Source of the DNA: Panopea generosa
Taxonomy: Eukaryota > Mollusca > Bivalvia > Adapedonta > Hiatellidae
Direction: 5' to 3'
Length of the DNA stretch: 64,000 bases
Assembly: GCA_029582155.1 (NCBI GenBank)
Contig: CM055907.1
Coordinates: 34,446,492-34,510,491 of the forward strand
This document shows positions 1-13,800 of the stretch, one piece after another (positions within the stretch are counted from its first letter, which is position 1; the number at the start of each line of letters is the position of its first letter). The position numbers and the translations under genes are program-made. The notes under the pieces were generated by a model. That model was not told where the DNA came from, did not search any database, and saw only the letters and a program-made list of their open reading frames with translations.

Positions 1-290
1 CTTGATATTGTATCTATGGTTTGCATTGTAGCTAGGCGCACTCGCCGTAGTCTGGTCTTTTCATTTATGTCTTGGTTATTCACAAATAATTATCTCCATA
101 TATATATCATGCATTGTGAATGGGCATCTGAAAAGATCCCAAAAAACGTAAATTCCGTTGTTGTGAATTTAATTATCTCCCTTTATGAAATTAAATATAT
201 ATGAATTCACTGTATCTATATGATCCAACGAATTTATAAATCTGTCCTTTATATAGCATATATATATATATTAGTACCGAATGTTAACGG
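1..290 (+). repeat. Dispersed repeat R1, partial copy
   Basis: This stretch is nearly identical to DNA at 32130-32252 (its beginning) and 31785-31990 (its continuation), and a diverged relative lies at 22105-22270. Shared landmarks are 'gtagctaggcgcactcgccg', 'ttcacaaataattatctcc' and 'gaattcactgtatctatatg'. No coding potential is seen, and the 62-residue reading frame inside it is repeat sequence. The copy is cut by the window start, so the true 5' end is unknown. The class is unknown: neither terminal inverted repeats nor a tRNA-like promoter could be found. Confidence 0.8.
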
Positions 291-3235
291 AAGTATACAT
301 TTTATTTCGATTTACCGCAACACAATTAGGAGGTTTTTAAATAATGTTTTATAGCCGCTAAAATGTCGGAGTACCTGAAAACCTTGCGGAAGTGAATAGC
401 TTCAGCACTGCTTCATTACAACCATATGCATCGATTAACTACCGTAACGAGAGGGTATCAAGTCATAGGTAGTAATATTATTTCTAGATCAATGGGTGCT
501 ATGAGCACATTCAATATCGTTGTATTTTAGTAGGTCTGGTCGTGAAGATTCTGAACCTTACGATTTATTGAGTAGGAACAACTTATATATTTTAATACTT
601 ACCAAAAACATAATTGCCAAAAATATCTGCTTTGTAAAATGGATCTAACGAAACTTTCCCATTTGAGTTGCAAGCGTTAACAATAAAATATTGCTTTCTT
701 TTGTTATAAAAAAGTTCATCAAGTGGTTGAAACCACAGGAGTAGTGACAATATATTTCTATATGCCTGTATATAGTATAATTAAGACAAGGGCACTGTCG
801 CCAACTTTTACTGCAGCTCAAACGCATCGCACTAATTCAAACAATTCAATTCCCCTCGTGTAACTTAAACATTTATCTATTCAACAGTACCCACTTTTCT
901 AAAATCCGTTTTGTATCGAAGAAGTACCAGCTATCGAAAAGTTGAAAATATCCCGATTTCCCTACAATGTAGATAAGCCTCTTATCTCAAAAACAGTTTT
1001 TCTCATAACTATAATTTATATAACGTATCACGATGAACAGCCAACACTACAACCACGACCAGTCAGTCAGTCGTAAGATTTTATTTATCCTCGCACCTTG
1101 CTTGAAACAATTTGGCGAGCAGGAACAGTTATAAAATTATGCTCCCTGTGGTCGCTCCCTTTGGGGTTCTTTATTGTAAAATTTTACTTAATGAACACTA
1201 ACTATTAATAAACGACGTTTCTTAAACAAAACGGGTGGGGTTTTTGTTCTATTTTGACCGTTTTGTTTTGACATTTCAAGTGTCTCGAGAAGCTAAAGGT
1301 AACGAAGCGCCGCCGCATGGCATGACGAATAGCCAACGGAAACCGAGTATTGTGAAAGCAGTAGTTTGCGCTGCAACACAGTCAGTTTGGAACATCTCAT
1401 TAACCGCGGTGCTGACAGTTTCTCATACAAGACGTAGTAATGAGATCTAATACCTGTAAAGCAAACTATCTTGAAAATTTACGTAAATCCACGTTTTCAT
1501 CGGAAAACATATAAGAATAATGCATGTATTTATCAATATGTCTCATTTTACCATAAGGTCATCCTTAAAAAAATATTTGTTTGCTGTGCTCCAACCCAGT
1601 ATTTTTTATGTGGATAGGTAGGTAGATATTTTTTTTCATAGTAATTTTAAAGACAAATGGACAAAAATCACGAAAAATTTGTTTAAACACTTTGAAAGTT
1701 TATAAAAAAAATGGATAGCTGCAATTGTGAATGAGTAGGTAGGAGCACATCAAACAATATATTTTTAAGGAAGGCCTAATATTGCAAGATATACTTGTCA
1801 ATGAACCACCAGCACGGTTCTTTTTCCTTCTTTGTATTGAGCGTAATTCACTGCTCTGGTTTAATTATTTTGTCAAACAAGTCGATAACAAAACTGCAAC
1901 GCACAGTGCACTTAAGTGCCAACAACTTTCGTACGCAGTGCATTCAAGGTTGAAATTTTGCAGATTTGTTCTAACAGTATTCTTTACAAACAACAGATGT
2001 TTTTTTTGTTTAGGCAGTCGTAGAAAAAAGGATTTGCCGTGCCTTAGACTAGTACCGACTTTCTCAAAATTGCAGCTACCAAAACTTTTTATTGACTTTC
2101 AAAGCGTTGATTTTTTTTCATGATTTCTGTCTATTTTTTGTTTAACAGTCTCCATGATGTATGACATTGTGTCTCACTGCTGATTTAAGTGGGAAAGTTC
2201 ACTAATTTGTGGAGATGGGTGTGCTCGTGTTCTGGTCCCCAGGATCCTAGAAAAGTGTGATTAGGTTTACTTAACTGATCGTCTGTTAGCCCTTTATGAC
2301 ATACAATGACTCACTATTTAAACACACATACACACGGCGACTCTCAGGATCATCGTACTTTGATTCTAATTCGTATTATTCATTTTGTGAACATTCGTCA
2401 AAGATACTGTCACCGTATTCAAGAATAGGTTTGATGAAGGTAGTATAGTACACTGAGATAGTTTCTCGTTTTTAGTGTTCTCATATTTGTTTTCCCCTTG
2501 GTGAATGGTCTACACAGTTCGTTTTGCGAGATATAAGAAGTGCTTCAGTTCTGCTTTTGATGTGTTGAGTTTACCCAGCCATTTGTCAGTCCACATTACA
2601 ATTTTCAACATGTCTGAATTAGGCGTTTCTGCCTCTAGTGTTACGTTTTCAGATAAGATAAAAATCTGCAAAAAGGAGAAGTGCTTACATAATATCAATA
2701 ACAGTGTCGTTGATGTATAAATAAAAGAAAGAAGAGTGGACCTATAACACGTTCTTCAGGTACGCCGGGTGTACTATTAATTCCAATTGGAATATACCCC
2801 AGGTAGGATAACACGTTGCTTTATACCATTAATATACTTAGAAACCGTTCTGATGCAAGATTTTCTCATGACACTAGCAGCCCTTAGCCACAACCAGCAG
2901 GACCCCCTTATGTCGTACATGGTCGAATACCTTTTGGGTTTGTTTCAACCTATACAAACCATTTCCAACTTACCATTTTAGAGCAATATCCGGTGTACGT
3001 TGTACCACCCAACCGTAATCATTATCTCCATATAATTGAATGCAATGCCAGCAGCGTTAAATTCATATGCATTTGCTATAATTATAGCAGCCACGTTACA
3101 TACAAACGTAACAGATGTACGGACTCGCGGTTAACAACCTAAGGTAGTTGAATGAACCCGAACTGAATAAAACGTTACAAGTGCAAACGGGCACGTTTTC
3201 ATTTAAAGTATAATAAGGTTTATCAATTGTTAAAT
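291..3235. other. No gene recognised
   Basis: AT-rich DNA with only short open frames (113 codons or fewer) that lack convincing composition, splice context or recognisable motifs. I see no RNA gene, promoter or mobile-element terminus here. It may hold old repeat remains that need a library comparison to recognise. Confidence 0.6.
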
Positions 3236-3412
3236 TGTCTATGCCCACGCCAGAGGCTGCGGTTCGATCCCCAACTCGACCCGATGCCTCTCATAAAACA
3301 ACATTCAGTACTGGTTCTACCCAGGAAGCGGACTCGAGAACGGTTCATATAAGCTCTGAGCTTTCATTAAAATCAAGCTAAAAGAAATAAGTATAAACTA
3401 AATTTCTATGTG
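3236..3412 (+). mobile_element. tRNA-derived SINE (family A), 5'-truncated
   Basis: The sequence begins near a box-B-like 'ggttcgatcccc' and continues with 'cagtactggttctacccagg', then an AT-rich tail ending 'aagtataaactaaa'. The same order of blocks is seen in SINE-A copies at 39348-39560 (minus), 43140-43302 (plus) and 44153-44290 (plus). Box A is missing or unrecognisable, so this is a truncated copy. Assignment rests on similarity to the other copies in the window. Confidence 0.7.
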
Positions 3413-4300
3413 CAACCGGGCTCGTTTAAAGTTTATTATTTACATGGTATCTAAGATAACCGACAGACAGAACTTAATAGGTATTGCCCAAGTATTTTTC
3501 ATAATCGTCACCACTTTCGTATACTATTAGTGTTATTACTTTTACATTGTCCCCTATAACTGAATATTGTAGATCCGACTAGCTCGATCGGTAACAAGTG
3601 TGACTGCATGTCCAAGGGTTCGGGTGTTCAGATTCCCAGCCAGCCACAGGCTCTATGATGATTGAACATTTGTTTTATGGTCATAAGTCCCATCCTTGAA
3701 TTTGCATTGATAATATGACGTTGTCCACCGTCAAATAATTAAAACTTGTTTTACCATCTACGCTCTATTATTAATAATAAAATCCAGCACATTATGGTGA
3801 ATTAACAACAAGAAAATTTAAAATGGCAAGGTCTTTTCGAAATGACTTTTTTTCTTGTAAAACCGTTGTCTCCCGGAGAGCGCAATTTCATGGCAAAGCA
3901 CAGTTGAATAGCCAAGCACAGTTGAATGCATGGTTGCCCATTTTATGTTTGTGTAGGATTTCAACGTAACGGAAATAGTTGATTTGAATTAATTGACGAT
4001 ACTAGCTTATTACTTCCTTATAGTATATTGGCATGCATGGATGCATGTCCTTTCAAAGATAAGTTTTTCCCCTTAATTAACACGCAGTATATAATTGCAG
4101 AAGATAAGGTAATCTGAGCGGCGGTTATTGTCATGTATGGCGAGTGTTCCATGGTTCATTAATTAAACTTAAGCATTTATCAGAGACATTGTGCTATTAG
4201 TCCTTTGCGTTTGGTGAGTACCACAGACGTTACAGTGGCAGTGTTATTGTGTACGTTTTGCATTGCTTGAAGCATAATTAAGAAACACGTTTGGAGCTGA
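3413..4300. other. No gene; possible old tRNA-like remnant
   Basis: Nothing coding is seen. Around 3575-3670, 'cgactagctcgatcggtaac' followed by 'gggttcgggtgttcagattc' loosely resembles tRNA-type box A and box B spacing, so a strongly decayed SINE is possible. I see no clear ends or target duplication. Confidence 0.4.
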
Positions 4301-4304
4301 TATT

Positions 4305-4762
4305 CTCAGTTTCAGCACATCCATACATTTAGGACTGGTTGTCCCTGTTTAAACACAGCCATGTATTTATGTGTGTTTCAACACATCCATATATTTAGGA
4401 TTGGTTGTCCCAGTTTCAGCACATACGTACATTTAGAACTGGTTGTCCTTGTTGCAGCACAGCCATATATTTTGGACTGGTTGTCCTTGTTTCAACACAG
4501 CTTTACATGTAGGACTGGTCCCTGTTTCTGCACAGCCATACCGTTATGACTGGTTGGCCTTGTTTCAGCACAGCTATACATTTAGGACTGGTTGTCCTTG
4601 TTTCAGCTTAGTCATACATTTAAGACTGATTGTCCCTGTTTCAGCACAACTATACATTTAGAACTGGTTGTCTTTGTTTCAGACAGCTATACATGTATGT
4701 TGTCCCTGTTCCAGCACAGCTATACGTTTAGGACTGGTTGTCCTTGTTTCAGCACATACATT
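4305..4762 (+). repeat. Minisatellite, ~38-bp unit, ~12 copies
   Basis: Unit approximates 'ggactggttgtccctgtttc' plus 'agcacagccatacattta' (38 bp). Copies differ by point changes and small deletions, for example near 4520 and 4685, so the array is moderately old. The three short overlapping reading frames across it are products of the repeat, not genes. Confidence 0.9.
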
Positions 4763-6373
4763 TTACTTGACATAAATGTATCCATATGTACGTTTAATTA
4801 TGTTATATTTTTGTTTGATTTTTCAATTATTTGCCTTTGAGCCAGAGAGTTAACCTTATCCATTATATATAAATATGTAACAGTAAGTGTATTTTATTTT
4901 ATTTTGCAATAATATTGATATGCAGTGGGGAGTTGTTTAATTTTTTTTCACCTGTTTAGTGAACATATATTATTTATGCCAACGCCTTTCAAATACATGC
5001 ACTCAAATTGGACAATAGTGTAAACACGCACTTAGTTTTTACCTTACCTTCCTAGATGCCAATATAACTGGGTGTCACATATGAGCCCATATTATAATCT
5101 ATCAGGTGCCCGAAATAGCGTTAAGCGAAACACTTGAGTGGTGATATTTTTTTTCTTGTTATTCTAGAAGTAAAATAAAAACAGTTTTTTTATTTATTAT
5201 CTGGTTTGAGTAGGATCGTTCTAATGTACAAAGTACACTCGCACCACGCACGCACGCACGCACGCATATATACTTGGCAACATTAGTTTAGTGTAAATAA
5301 GACATAATTTAGCATATGGTAAACCTGATACACGCGATCTTGAACATTATAATTAATTATCTCGTTGCGCATTTCTGCTAATAAAAATATCTTGTGTTTT
5401 ATTTGTTTTTTTATTGAAGTGCGTTGTATTTGTTTTGTGATAGCATGTGTTTATAATCGTCAGAAAATTGCGTGGGATTTATGTTTACTGACATACAATA
5501 CATCTCTGACGTGTTTGTTAATCTTATTGTTCATATTGTTACTAGGTGAGTAGATCCGGAATATGAAAATGCATTTGTCATATCCTGAAACTTTGATTAT
5601 CACTTTTAAAAAGAGCATTGACGGTGTTTAACAGAGTATTTGAATAGAAGGAGGCCATATCATGGGGGTCCATGTTCTCTGTATCTCTTAAAGTAATGGC
5701 CATTGTTCCTCAAATCCCCAAAAACGTATTTGCCGTAGTTCACCAAAATTTTCCCTCTAGATCTCTAATATTAGACCTTTGGTCCCAGAAAGTAATGGCT
5801 AATTTTCACCAGATCCCTAAACATAATGGCCATGTTCCCCAGATCTTAAAACCCGTGGGAGAGGTCACTTTAACCAACAACTAAAGCAACGGTTACTAGG
5901 CACATTATGGTATTTTTTTGACATGCTATATAGATGAGTCAACATCAGTGGGTCTTACATGGGTGCTCTTTTTTTATTATAAGCTCGTCTTTTTGAAAAA
6001 AAAACACGAAGAGCTATTGTTATGACCCTGGCGTCGTCGGCGTCGTCGTAATCGTTGTCGGCGTCGTCGTCGTCGTCGTCCTGTTGTTCAAAAATTATGT
6101 TTAGCTCAGCTTTTGCTCTGTAACTTAACAAACTACTCATGTTTTGGTGACTAAACTTCATAAACACATTTATTTTATGTTGTAGAAACAATGTGTATAG
6201 CTATCTTACGTAAATTCCCATACTTTGGGCTTTAAAACCGTAGGTTAAAGTTTTTTTGTTTAGCTCGGGTTTGAATTTTTTTTAATTATTTTTTTTAAAT
6301 CATTTTTATTTTTCAGTAATACTATTAATTCTGTAAGCTGATCACCATCAACTAAAAAAGTTAACATCACTGA
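4763..6373. other. No gene; simple-sequence patches
   Basis: No coding region recognised. A short CGCA run lies near 5240-5263. A CGT-rich trinucleotide patch at about 6031-6082 reads as poly-Asp/Ala on the minus strand, and the 78-residue minus frame there is a by-product of it. The stretch about 6240-6330 resembles the DNA just before the long element at 7434. Confidence 0.55.
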
Positions 6374-7060
6374 TTGACCTATTTAATGGACTTTCCTGCC
6401 CGAGCCCAGCCAAGACCCTCACCCTGCTGCCCATATTTTTTTTCTTTCTTGTTTAAATTTGTTTTGTATTATATCAAATACTCTGCCCCATTTCAACTTT
6501 GTTACCGACCCAATAACCCTCACCCCTCCCTCCCCCCCAACCAACACCCACACCCACACAAACACACACCCAATCACCGCCTTTTTTTTTAGTATCAAAT
6601 AAAATACTCTGCCCCATCAAGACCCTCAACCATTTTTGTTTTAATTTTATTTTGTATTATTTGTATTAAATCAAATACTTTGCCCCATTTCAACTTTGTT
6701 AATGACCAAATAACCCCCCCCCCCCCCACACACACACACACACACAAACACACCCAATCACCGCCGATTTTTTTTAGTATCAAATAAAATACTCTGCCCT
6801 ATCAAGACCCTCAACTATTTTATTTTGTATTATCTGTATTAAATCAAATACTTTGCCCCATTTCAACTTTGTTACTGACACCAACGACATCCCCTCCCAC
6901 ATTTTTTTCTCTTTTTTCTTTTAAATTTGTTTGTTTTAAATTTAATACTATACTGTTCTGCCCCTTTGTTACCAACCCCAAGACCCCCACCCCCTCCAAT
7001 TGTTCTGTATTGAAGTAGATACTGTCTCTTTTCAGATTTGTTACTAACCCCAAAACACCC
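6374..7060. repeat. Degenerate C/T-rich repeat, ~190-bp period
   Basis: Blocks with 'aaatactctgccccat', 'tttcaactttgtta' and 'tcaaataaaatactctgccc' recur about every 185-195 bp (near 6480, 6597, 6660-6690, 6780 and 6845), separated by C-rich or CA-rich tracts such as the C-run and (CA)n at 6712-6755. The CA/C tracts have expanded differently in each unit. No protein is supported. Confidence 0.7.
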
Positions 7061-7433
7061 TCTCTCTCTCCTTTTTTTTTATTTTATTAAACTAAACAGT
7101 CATGTTTATAAAACTTTAGCACATACACCCCCACATCCACACCCAGATTTTGAAATTGAATTGAATTCATTTCAGCTAGCCTTAGCCAGACATAGACATA
7201 GTGTATATTCTGCCCTAATAGTCCTACTTGCACATACATGTATCTACTATTTTGCTAATATAAAAGATGGTTTCATTCATACAGTTTTATCTGGGTTTTT
7301 TTCTGATGGTACATTATAATATACTGTTCTGTAATCGACAAGGCTAGAAGATTTGAGTTAACGTTGTTCTTCGACATCTCTTTTTTTTGGTGATTTTTTT
7401 TAAATCTGTTTTTCAGTAATAGTATTGATTTTT
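7061..7433. other. No gene recognised
   Basis: T-rich DNA between the C/T repeat and the long element. A 93-codon frame starting at 7038 is low complexity at its start and shows no domain. Nothing else can be supported. Confidence 0.5.
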
Positions 7434-10195
7434 AGCTCTATTGGCCAAAGGCCAGAAGTGCTTATGCGATGGCGCGTTGTCTGCCGTCCGTCGTCTGTCG
7501 TCTGTCGTCTGACGTCTGTCGTCTGTTAGCAGCACTTTCTCTGAAACCATTAGGCAAATTAAACTGAAACTTCACATGGGTGTTTCTATTGCATAGGAGA
7601 CTATACAGAAGATTATTTTTTTTCGATATGAAATTCAAGATGGCCGCCGTTACTAAAAATAGTCCAAAACTAAAAAAATCTTCTTCTCATGAACGGCCCT
7701 ACAGATTTTCAAAATGTTTATGTAGAAATGATGACCAACTATAGTTTTGTTAGATTTGTTCAAATGGTGTCCCTAGGGTTACATATGACCTCGCCCCGAG
7801 GGTTCAATTAGGGGACACATGTCATTATAATATTTTTTTTTTTTTTTTTTTTTAAAATGGAAATGATTTTGCCTATATCTTCACAGAAGCATTGTTTGGT
7901 GAAGGAGGTTCAGATTTGTAAAAATGACTGGGTTCCACTGTCTTAATGGGTCAGGAGGGGCCCCAAAAGGGTACAAATTGGGAATTACTAAATTCGTTTC
8001 CTTAAGAACCGGTATGTCAGATTTGTTCATATTTTGCATAAATTATCCCTATGTGTAGGGGTTTGATTGCAGATAAGAATTTAGGGGCTAAAATTTATAG
8101 GGACCCTGTAAGGGGACTTAAAATTTTACATAGGGATACTATGGGAAAACAGAAAATTCTCTTTTTCTTTCATCTGTTCTGAAACCACTAGGCCAGTTAA
8201 ACTGGAACTTCACATGGGTGTTTCTATTGCATAGGAGACTTTACCGAAGATTTTTTTTTTCGATCTGAAATTCAAGATGGCCGCCGTTACTAAAAATAGT
8301 CCAAAACTTAAAAAATCTTCTTCTCATGAACGGCCCAACAGATTTTCCAAAATAGTTATGTAGTAATGATGACCAACTATAGTTTTGTTAGATTTGTTCA
8401 AATGGTGTCCTTAGGGTTAAATATGACTCCGCCTCGAGGGTTCAATTAGGGGACACATGTCATTATAATATTTTTTTATTTATTTTTTTTAAAATGGAAA
8501 TGATTTTGCCTATATCTTCACAGAAGCATTGTTTGGTGAAGGAGGTTCAGATTTGTAAAAATGACTGGGTTCCACTGTCTTAAGGGGTCAGGAGGGGCCC
8601 TAAAGGGTACAAATTGGGAATTACTAAATTCGTTTCCTTAAGAATCGGTATGTCAGATTTGTTCATATTTTTCATAAATTATCCCTATGTGTAGGAGTTT
8701 GATTGCAGATAAGAATTTAGGGGCTAAAATTTATAGGGGCCCTGTAAGGGGACTTAGAATTTTACATAGGGATACTATAGGAAAACAGAAAAATTATCTT
8801 TTTCTTTCATCTGTTCTGAAGCCACTAGGACAGTTAAACTGAAACTTCACATGGGTGTATCTATTGCATAGGAGACTATACAGAAGATTTTTTTTTTTCG
8901 ATCTGAAATTCAAGATGGCCGCCGTTACTAAAAATAGTCCAAAACTTAAAAAATCTTCTTATGACGGCCCAACAGATTTTTAAAATGTTTATGTAGTAAT
9001 GATAACCAACTATAGTTCTTTTAGAATTGTTCAAATGGTGTCCCTAGGGTTAAAAATGACCCTGCCCCTAGAGTTCAATTAAGGGACACATGTCAATATA
9101 ATATTTTTATTTTTTTTTAGCTCTACTGGCCAACGCCAGAAGTGCTTATGCGATGGCGCATTGTCTGTCGTCCGTCGTCTGTCGTCTGTCGTCTGTTAGC
9201 AGCACTTTCTCTGAAACAACTTGGCCAATTAAACTGAAACTTCACATGGGTGTTTCTATTGCATAGGAGACTATACAGAAGATTTTTTTTTCGATCTGAA
9301 ATTCAAGATGGCCGTTGTTACTAAAATGAGTCCAAAACTTAAAAACACTTCTTCTCATGAACGGCCCAACAGATTTTCAAAATGTATATGTAGTAATGAT
9401 GACCAACTATAGTTTTGTTAGATTTGTTCAAATGGTGTCCCTAGGGTTAAATATGACCCCGCCCCGAGGGTTCAATTAGGGGACACATGTCATTATATAT
9501 ATATATTTTTTTTTTTTTTAAAATGGAAATGATTTTGCCTATATCTTCACAGAAGCATTGTTTGGTGAAGGAGGTTCAGATTTGTAAAAATGACTGGGTT
9601 CCACTGTCTTAAGGGGTCAGGAGGGGCCCCAAAAGGGTAAAAATTGGGAATTACTAAATTCGTTTTCTTAAGAACCGGTATGTCAGATTTGTTCATATTT
9701 CCCATAAATTATCCCTATGTGTAGGGGTTTGATTGCAGATAAGAATTTAGGGGATAAAATTTATAGGGGCCCTGTAAGGGGACTTAAAATTTAATATAGG
9801 GATACGATGGGAAAACAGAAAATTATCTTTTTCTTTCATCTGTTCTGAAACCACTAGGCCAGTTAAACTGAAACTTCACATGGGTGTTTCTATTGCATAG
9901 GACTATACCGAAGATTGACTATGAGTCAGTAGAGCGTCCTCAGGCCCTCTTGGGCCTCTTGTTTATAAATGGAAATGATTTTGCCTATATTTTCACTAAA
10001 GCATTGTTAGGTGAAGGAGGTTAAGATTTGTAAAAATGACTGGGTTCCTATGTCTTAAGGGGTCAGGAGGGCCCCCAAAAGGGTACAAATTGAGCATTAG
10101 TAAACTTGTTTTCTTTAGAACCGGTATGTCAGATTTGTACATATTTGATATAAATTATCCTGAAGTGTAGGGGTTTGATTGCAGATATTCTGTCC
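7434..10195 (+). mobile_element. Long non-autonomous element, family 2, copy 1 (interrupted)
   Basis: The element starts with 'agctctattggccaaaggcc', a small stem-loop, then 'gcttatgcgatggcgcg' and a GTCYGTCGTC-rich leader. The body consists of ~650-bp units marked by 'gaaaccactaggcca', 'caagatggccgccgttac' and 'tacatagggatac' (units near 7530, 8170 and 8815). It encodes no protein. At 9118 it is split by a related 845-bp copy and resumes at 9964 with the sequence expected to follow in a unit ('aaatggaaatgattttgcc'). Its own 3' end is ragged near 10195. The layout fits a Helentron-associated, pearl-like element; that class is inferred. Confidence 0.85.
9119..9963 (+). mobile_element. Family 2, nested copy 2 with both ends
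   Basis: This copy lies inside a T-run of copy 1, so its ends can be read directly. It begins 'agctctactggccaacgcc' and ends 'cctcttgggcctcttgtt'. The 5' GCTCTACTGGC reappears inverted near the 3' end ('gtcagtagagc' at about 9929-9939, one mismatch). A hairpin AGGCCC/GGGCCT then follows just before the terminal CTCTTGTT. It carries one internal unit and the start of a second. The host sequence on both sides joins into an uninterrupted unit when this copy is removed, with no long target duplication. No coding capacity. Confidence 0.85.
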
Positions 10196-10844
10196 TGAAT
10201 ACACACGCCCAGCATGAATATACACTTATAACTTAGAAATATACATACATACATATATATGATTGCACATAATGGTACCAAACATAGAGATTTGGGAGGA
10301 AATGTGTGAGGTAACTGTGTGTTTTTTGTTGTGTCCTTTTTTTCTTTCTTGTTTTAATATGATATGTGTATATATGTACAGTATATTTTGGGTGCTTGTG
10401 TGTAAATTTCATGCTTGCATCCAGTAGTTCCACGAATTGTGAAAACAATTAACTGTTTTTCGCATGACGTGTATGCATATGGGCAGGATACAACATGACA
10501 TGTGTTCTATTTTTATGCATTATAAATTCTTTTTTCGATATTTATATACAATGTTGACTTCTCCACTTTGAAATGTATTGAATCATGAATCCCAAAATTA
10601 CTTTATGAAAATTGAAATTTCCATCAAATAAACCTTAGGCTTTTCATTACAGACATTATTTTTTTTTCAAACCTTGTAACAAAATTTACAAATATAAAAT
10701 GGAACATTAACATGCAATGGTATGATAAATATTTAAGGTCTAAAATGTCCACTTTTTCAATTATATGTTGTGGGTCCTTGGTGTCTGGAGTGTTGATGAT
10801 AAGGGTAGCATGTAGCAAAATTATTATACCCTCACCAAAACAGT
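10196..10844. other. Region upstream of the LINE; no gene seen
   Basis: AT-rich, with short tandem 'acatacatacatatata' sequence at 10241-10260. It may include the LINE's 5' region, but no ORF1-like coding (coiled coil, RRM or zinc knuckle) was recognised. The minus-strand frames of 71 and 75 codons look like chance. Confidence 0.5.
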
Positions 10845-13800
10845 ATGACAAATAATATAACTTTATATTCTATGAATGTACAGGGTCTTGGCGACAAAAA
10901 TAAAAGGAGGGATACCTTTAATTTTCTGAAAAGCAAAAATGGATCAATATACTTTTTACAAGATACACATTTTATCGAAAAAGATGAGAACATTATACGT
11001 ATTGAATGGGGGTTTGAATGTTTTTTTAGTAACTACTCAAGTCAATCTCGAGGAGTGGCCATTCTTTTAAATAATAACTTTGATTTTAAATTACATTAAA
11101 AAACCACTGATTATAATGGCAAACAATTAATTTAAGACTGTACCATCAATGATAAAATATTTAACTTAATAAATATGTATGCTCCTAGTAAAGATGACCC
11201 AGACTTTTGTAAACAATTGAAGAATGGAATTAAAGATTCAGATAATTTATCTTTAATTGCAGGTGATTTTAATCTGATCTTAAACCCACAAATAGACTGT
11301 TATGTTTATGTTAATCTAAACAACCCTAACACAAGGGAAGTTGTTCTAGAAACAATTGTTGGTTGTGATTTAGTAGATAGCTGGAGAGATCAAAATCTAG
11401 AAAAAAAAGAATATACATGGTTTCGAAAAAACACTAATAAAAAAGCTAGATGATACTTTTTTCTTATCTCCCAGCAATCACTTACTGCTATAGTTGATGT
11501 TTAAATATTTCCAGGTTATAAAACTGACCACTCTTTGATTCTTTTAAAATTACATGTAGATTTATTAAATTTAGTGAAGGCAATTAATACTGGAAAATGA
11601 ATAATTCTCTGCTAAAAGACTCTAACTATGTAAATATTATCAAGCAAACTATTGAAAGAGTAAAATTACAATATGCTGAAAAAGATCAACTCTCGGATAC
11701 AAATATAAATGACATTGGAAATGATACACTTCAATAAGATATTGATGATCAATTGTTTTTTGAAACACTAATACTTGAAATAAGGGGTCAAACAATTAAA
11801 TACTCCTCATTCCTTAAAGAACAAGAAAAAAATGAATATCTACTTCTTAAAGATATTGAAAAACTTGAAAAGAACATTTTATTAAACACAAATTGTTTGA
11901 AATTAAAAAACAAGAACTATATAAAATACTTAAAAAAAAAATGGAAGGTGTCAAAATAAAATCACAGGCAAAATAGATTGAAGAAGGAGAAAAAAACCAC
12001 AAACGTTTTTTTGCAATTTGGAAAATAAAAATTTTGTGTCAAAAGTAATGCTAAGTCTTATGTCTAAAAACAATGTTCTTATTGATACTCAAGAAGGAAT
12101 CTTGAAAGAAACTATGAAATTTTATAAAACTTATATTTTTTACATGATACTGAAACAGTCAATTTGTTTGAAATTCTCTCAAATTGTAAAATTCTCAAAT
12201 TAAATGAAAATGAAAAAAAAAAAATCAATGGAAGGGCAAATATCATATGAAGAATGTTTTTACAGTTTAAAGAAAATGAAGAACTCAAAAAGCCCTGGAC
12301 ACTCAGGATTCACAGTTGAATTTTACAAGTTTTTTTGGCGTGATATAGAACATTTTTTGGTAAGATCTATTAATGCCGGTTTCAATAAAGGAGAAGTGTC
12401 TATATCACAAAAACAATATGTAATAACATGTACCCCAAAGGGAAACAAAGATAAAAAATACTTAAAAAAATGGCGTCCCATTTCATTATTAAATGTGTCT
12501 TATAAAATTGCATCAGCAAGTATTGCGAATAGATTAAAAATATTTTGGGAGGTATAATTAATGAAGATCAAACTGGTTTCATCCCAAACAGATATTTAGG
12601 AGAAAATACAAGGCTTTTTTTATACGATTTAATGTTTTATACTGAAAAGAATGATATACCTGGACTATTACTTTTAATTGACTTTGAAAAAGCCTTTGAC
12701 TCGGTTGCATGGCACTTTATTCACCAAGTATTAAATTTTTATAACTTTGGTCCTGATTTCAAAAAATGGATAAATATATTTTATACACATAGTTGAAATA
12801 CAGAATCGTGCTGAATTGTAAATGGACATCTCTCAGAATGGGTTTTTCTTCAAAGAGGATGTCGTTAAGGTGACCCAATATCACCATACATTTTTATTTT
12901 GTGTGCTGAAATACTTGCTCTCCTTGTCAGGAACAGTCCAGATATAAGGGGAATAAATGTAGGATCCACAGAATATGTAATATCTCAGTTTGCGGTCGAT
13001 ACATCTTTAATATTAGATGGTTCTGAAAAATCACTTAGAAACACATTAAACGTGTTAAAATTCTATGCAAGAATCTCCGGCCTTAATATCAATATAGATA
13101 AAACTAAAGTTGTATGGATAGGTGCAAAACGAGACTGCCAGACAAAATTATGCAGTGATATACAACTTAACTGGGATAATAAATTAACTGTATCAGGTAT
13201 AAACTTTTCTAAAAATTTTGACTAGATGGTTAAGCTTAATTATGACAATAATATTCGAGAATTCAAGAATCTGCTTATTACATGGTCAAGAAGAATTTTA
13301 ACACACATTGGAAAATTATGGTTATTAAAACTTTGGCCATTTCAAAAAGTATTCATCTTATTTTTGCATTGCCTAACCCAGATTCTGAAACTTAACTTGC
13401 TATTTTTTAAAATTTTTATGGAATGGAAAACCAGATAAAATAAAAAGAACAATTATTTATAAAGACTACTCACTAGGGGGACTAAGAATGATAAATCTTG
13501 AATCATTTATTGCAGCTATAAAAATCACATTGATAAGAAGAACATTTCAAGGTGAAAAAAATATTTAGAAATCTTTAAAGTTTCATATGAGTCACTTTTA
13601 CATTTAGCACAGTTGGAGCTGTATTTATTGAAAAACATTTAGATAAAGTTAAAAGTCCCTTCTGGAGAGATGTTTTAATTGTTATATGAATTTTTTTAAA
13701 ACAAGTTACGCCATATTCATGGCATGAATTTCAAGTGATACCACTATGGCATAATTCTAATATTAAAGTCGGAGGTTCGAGTGTTATATTGATAGATATT

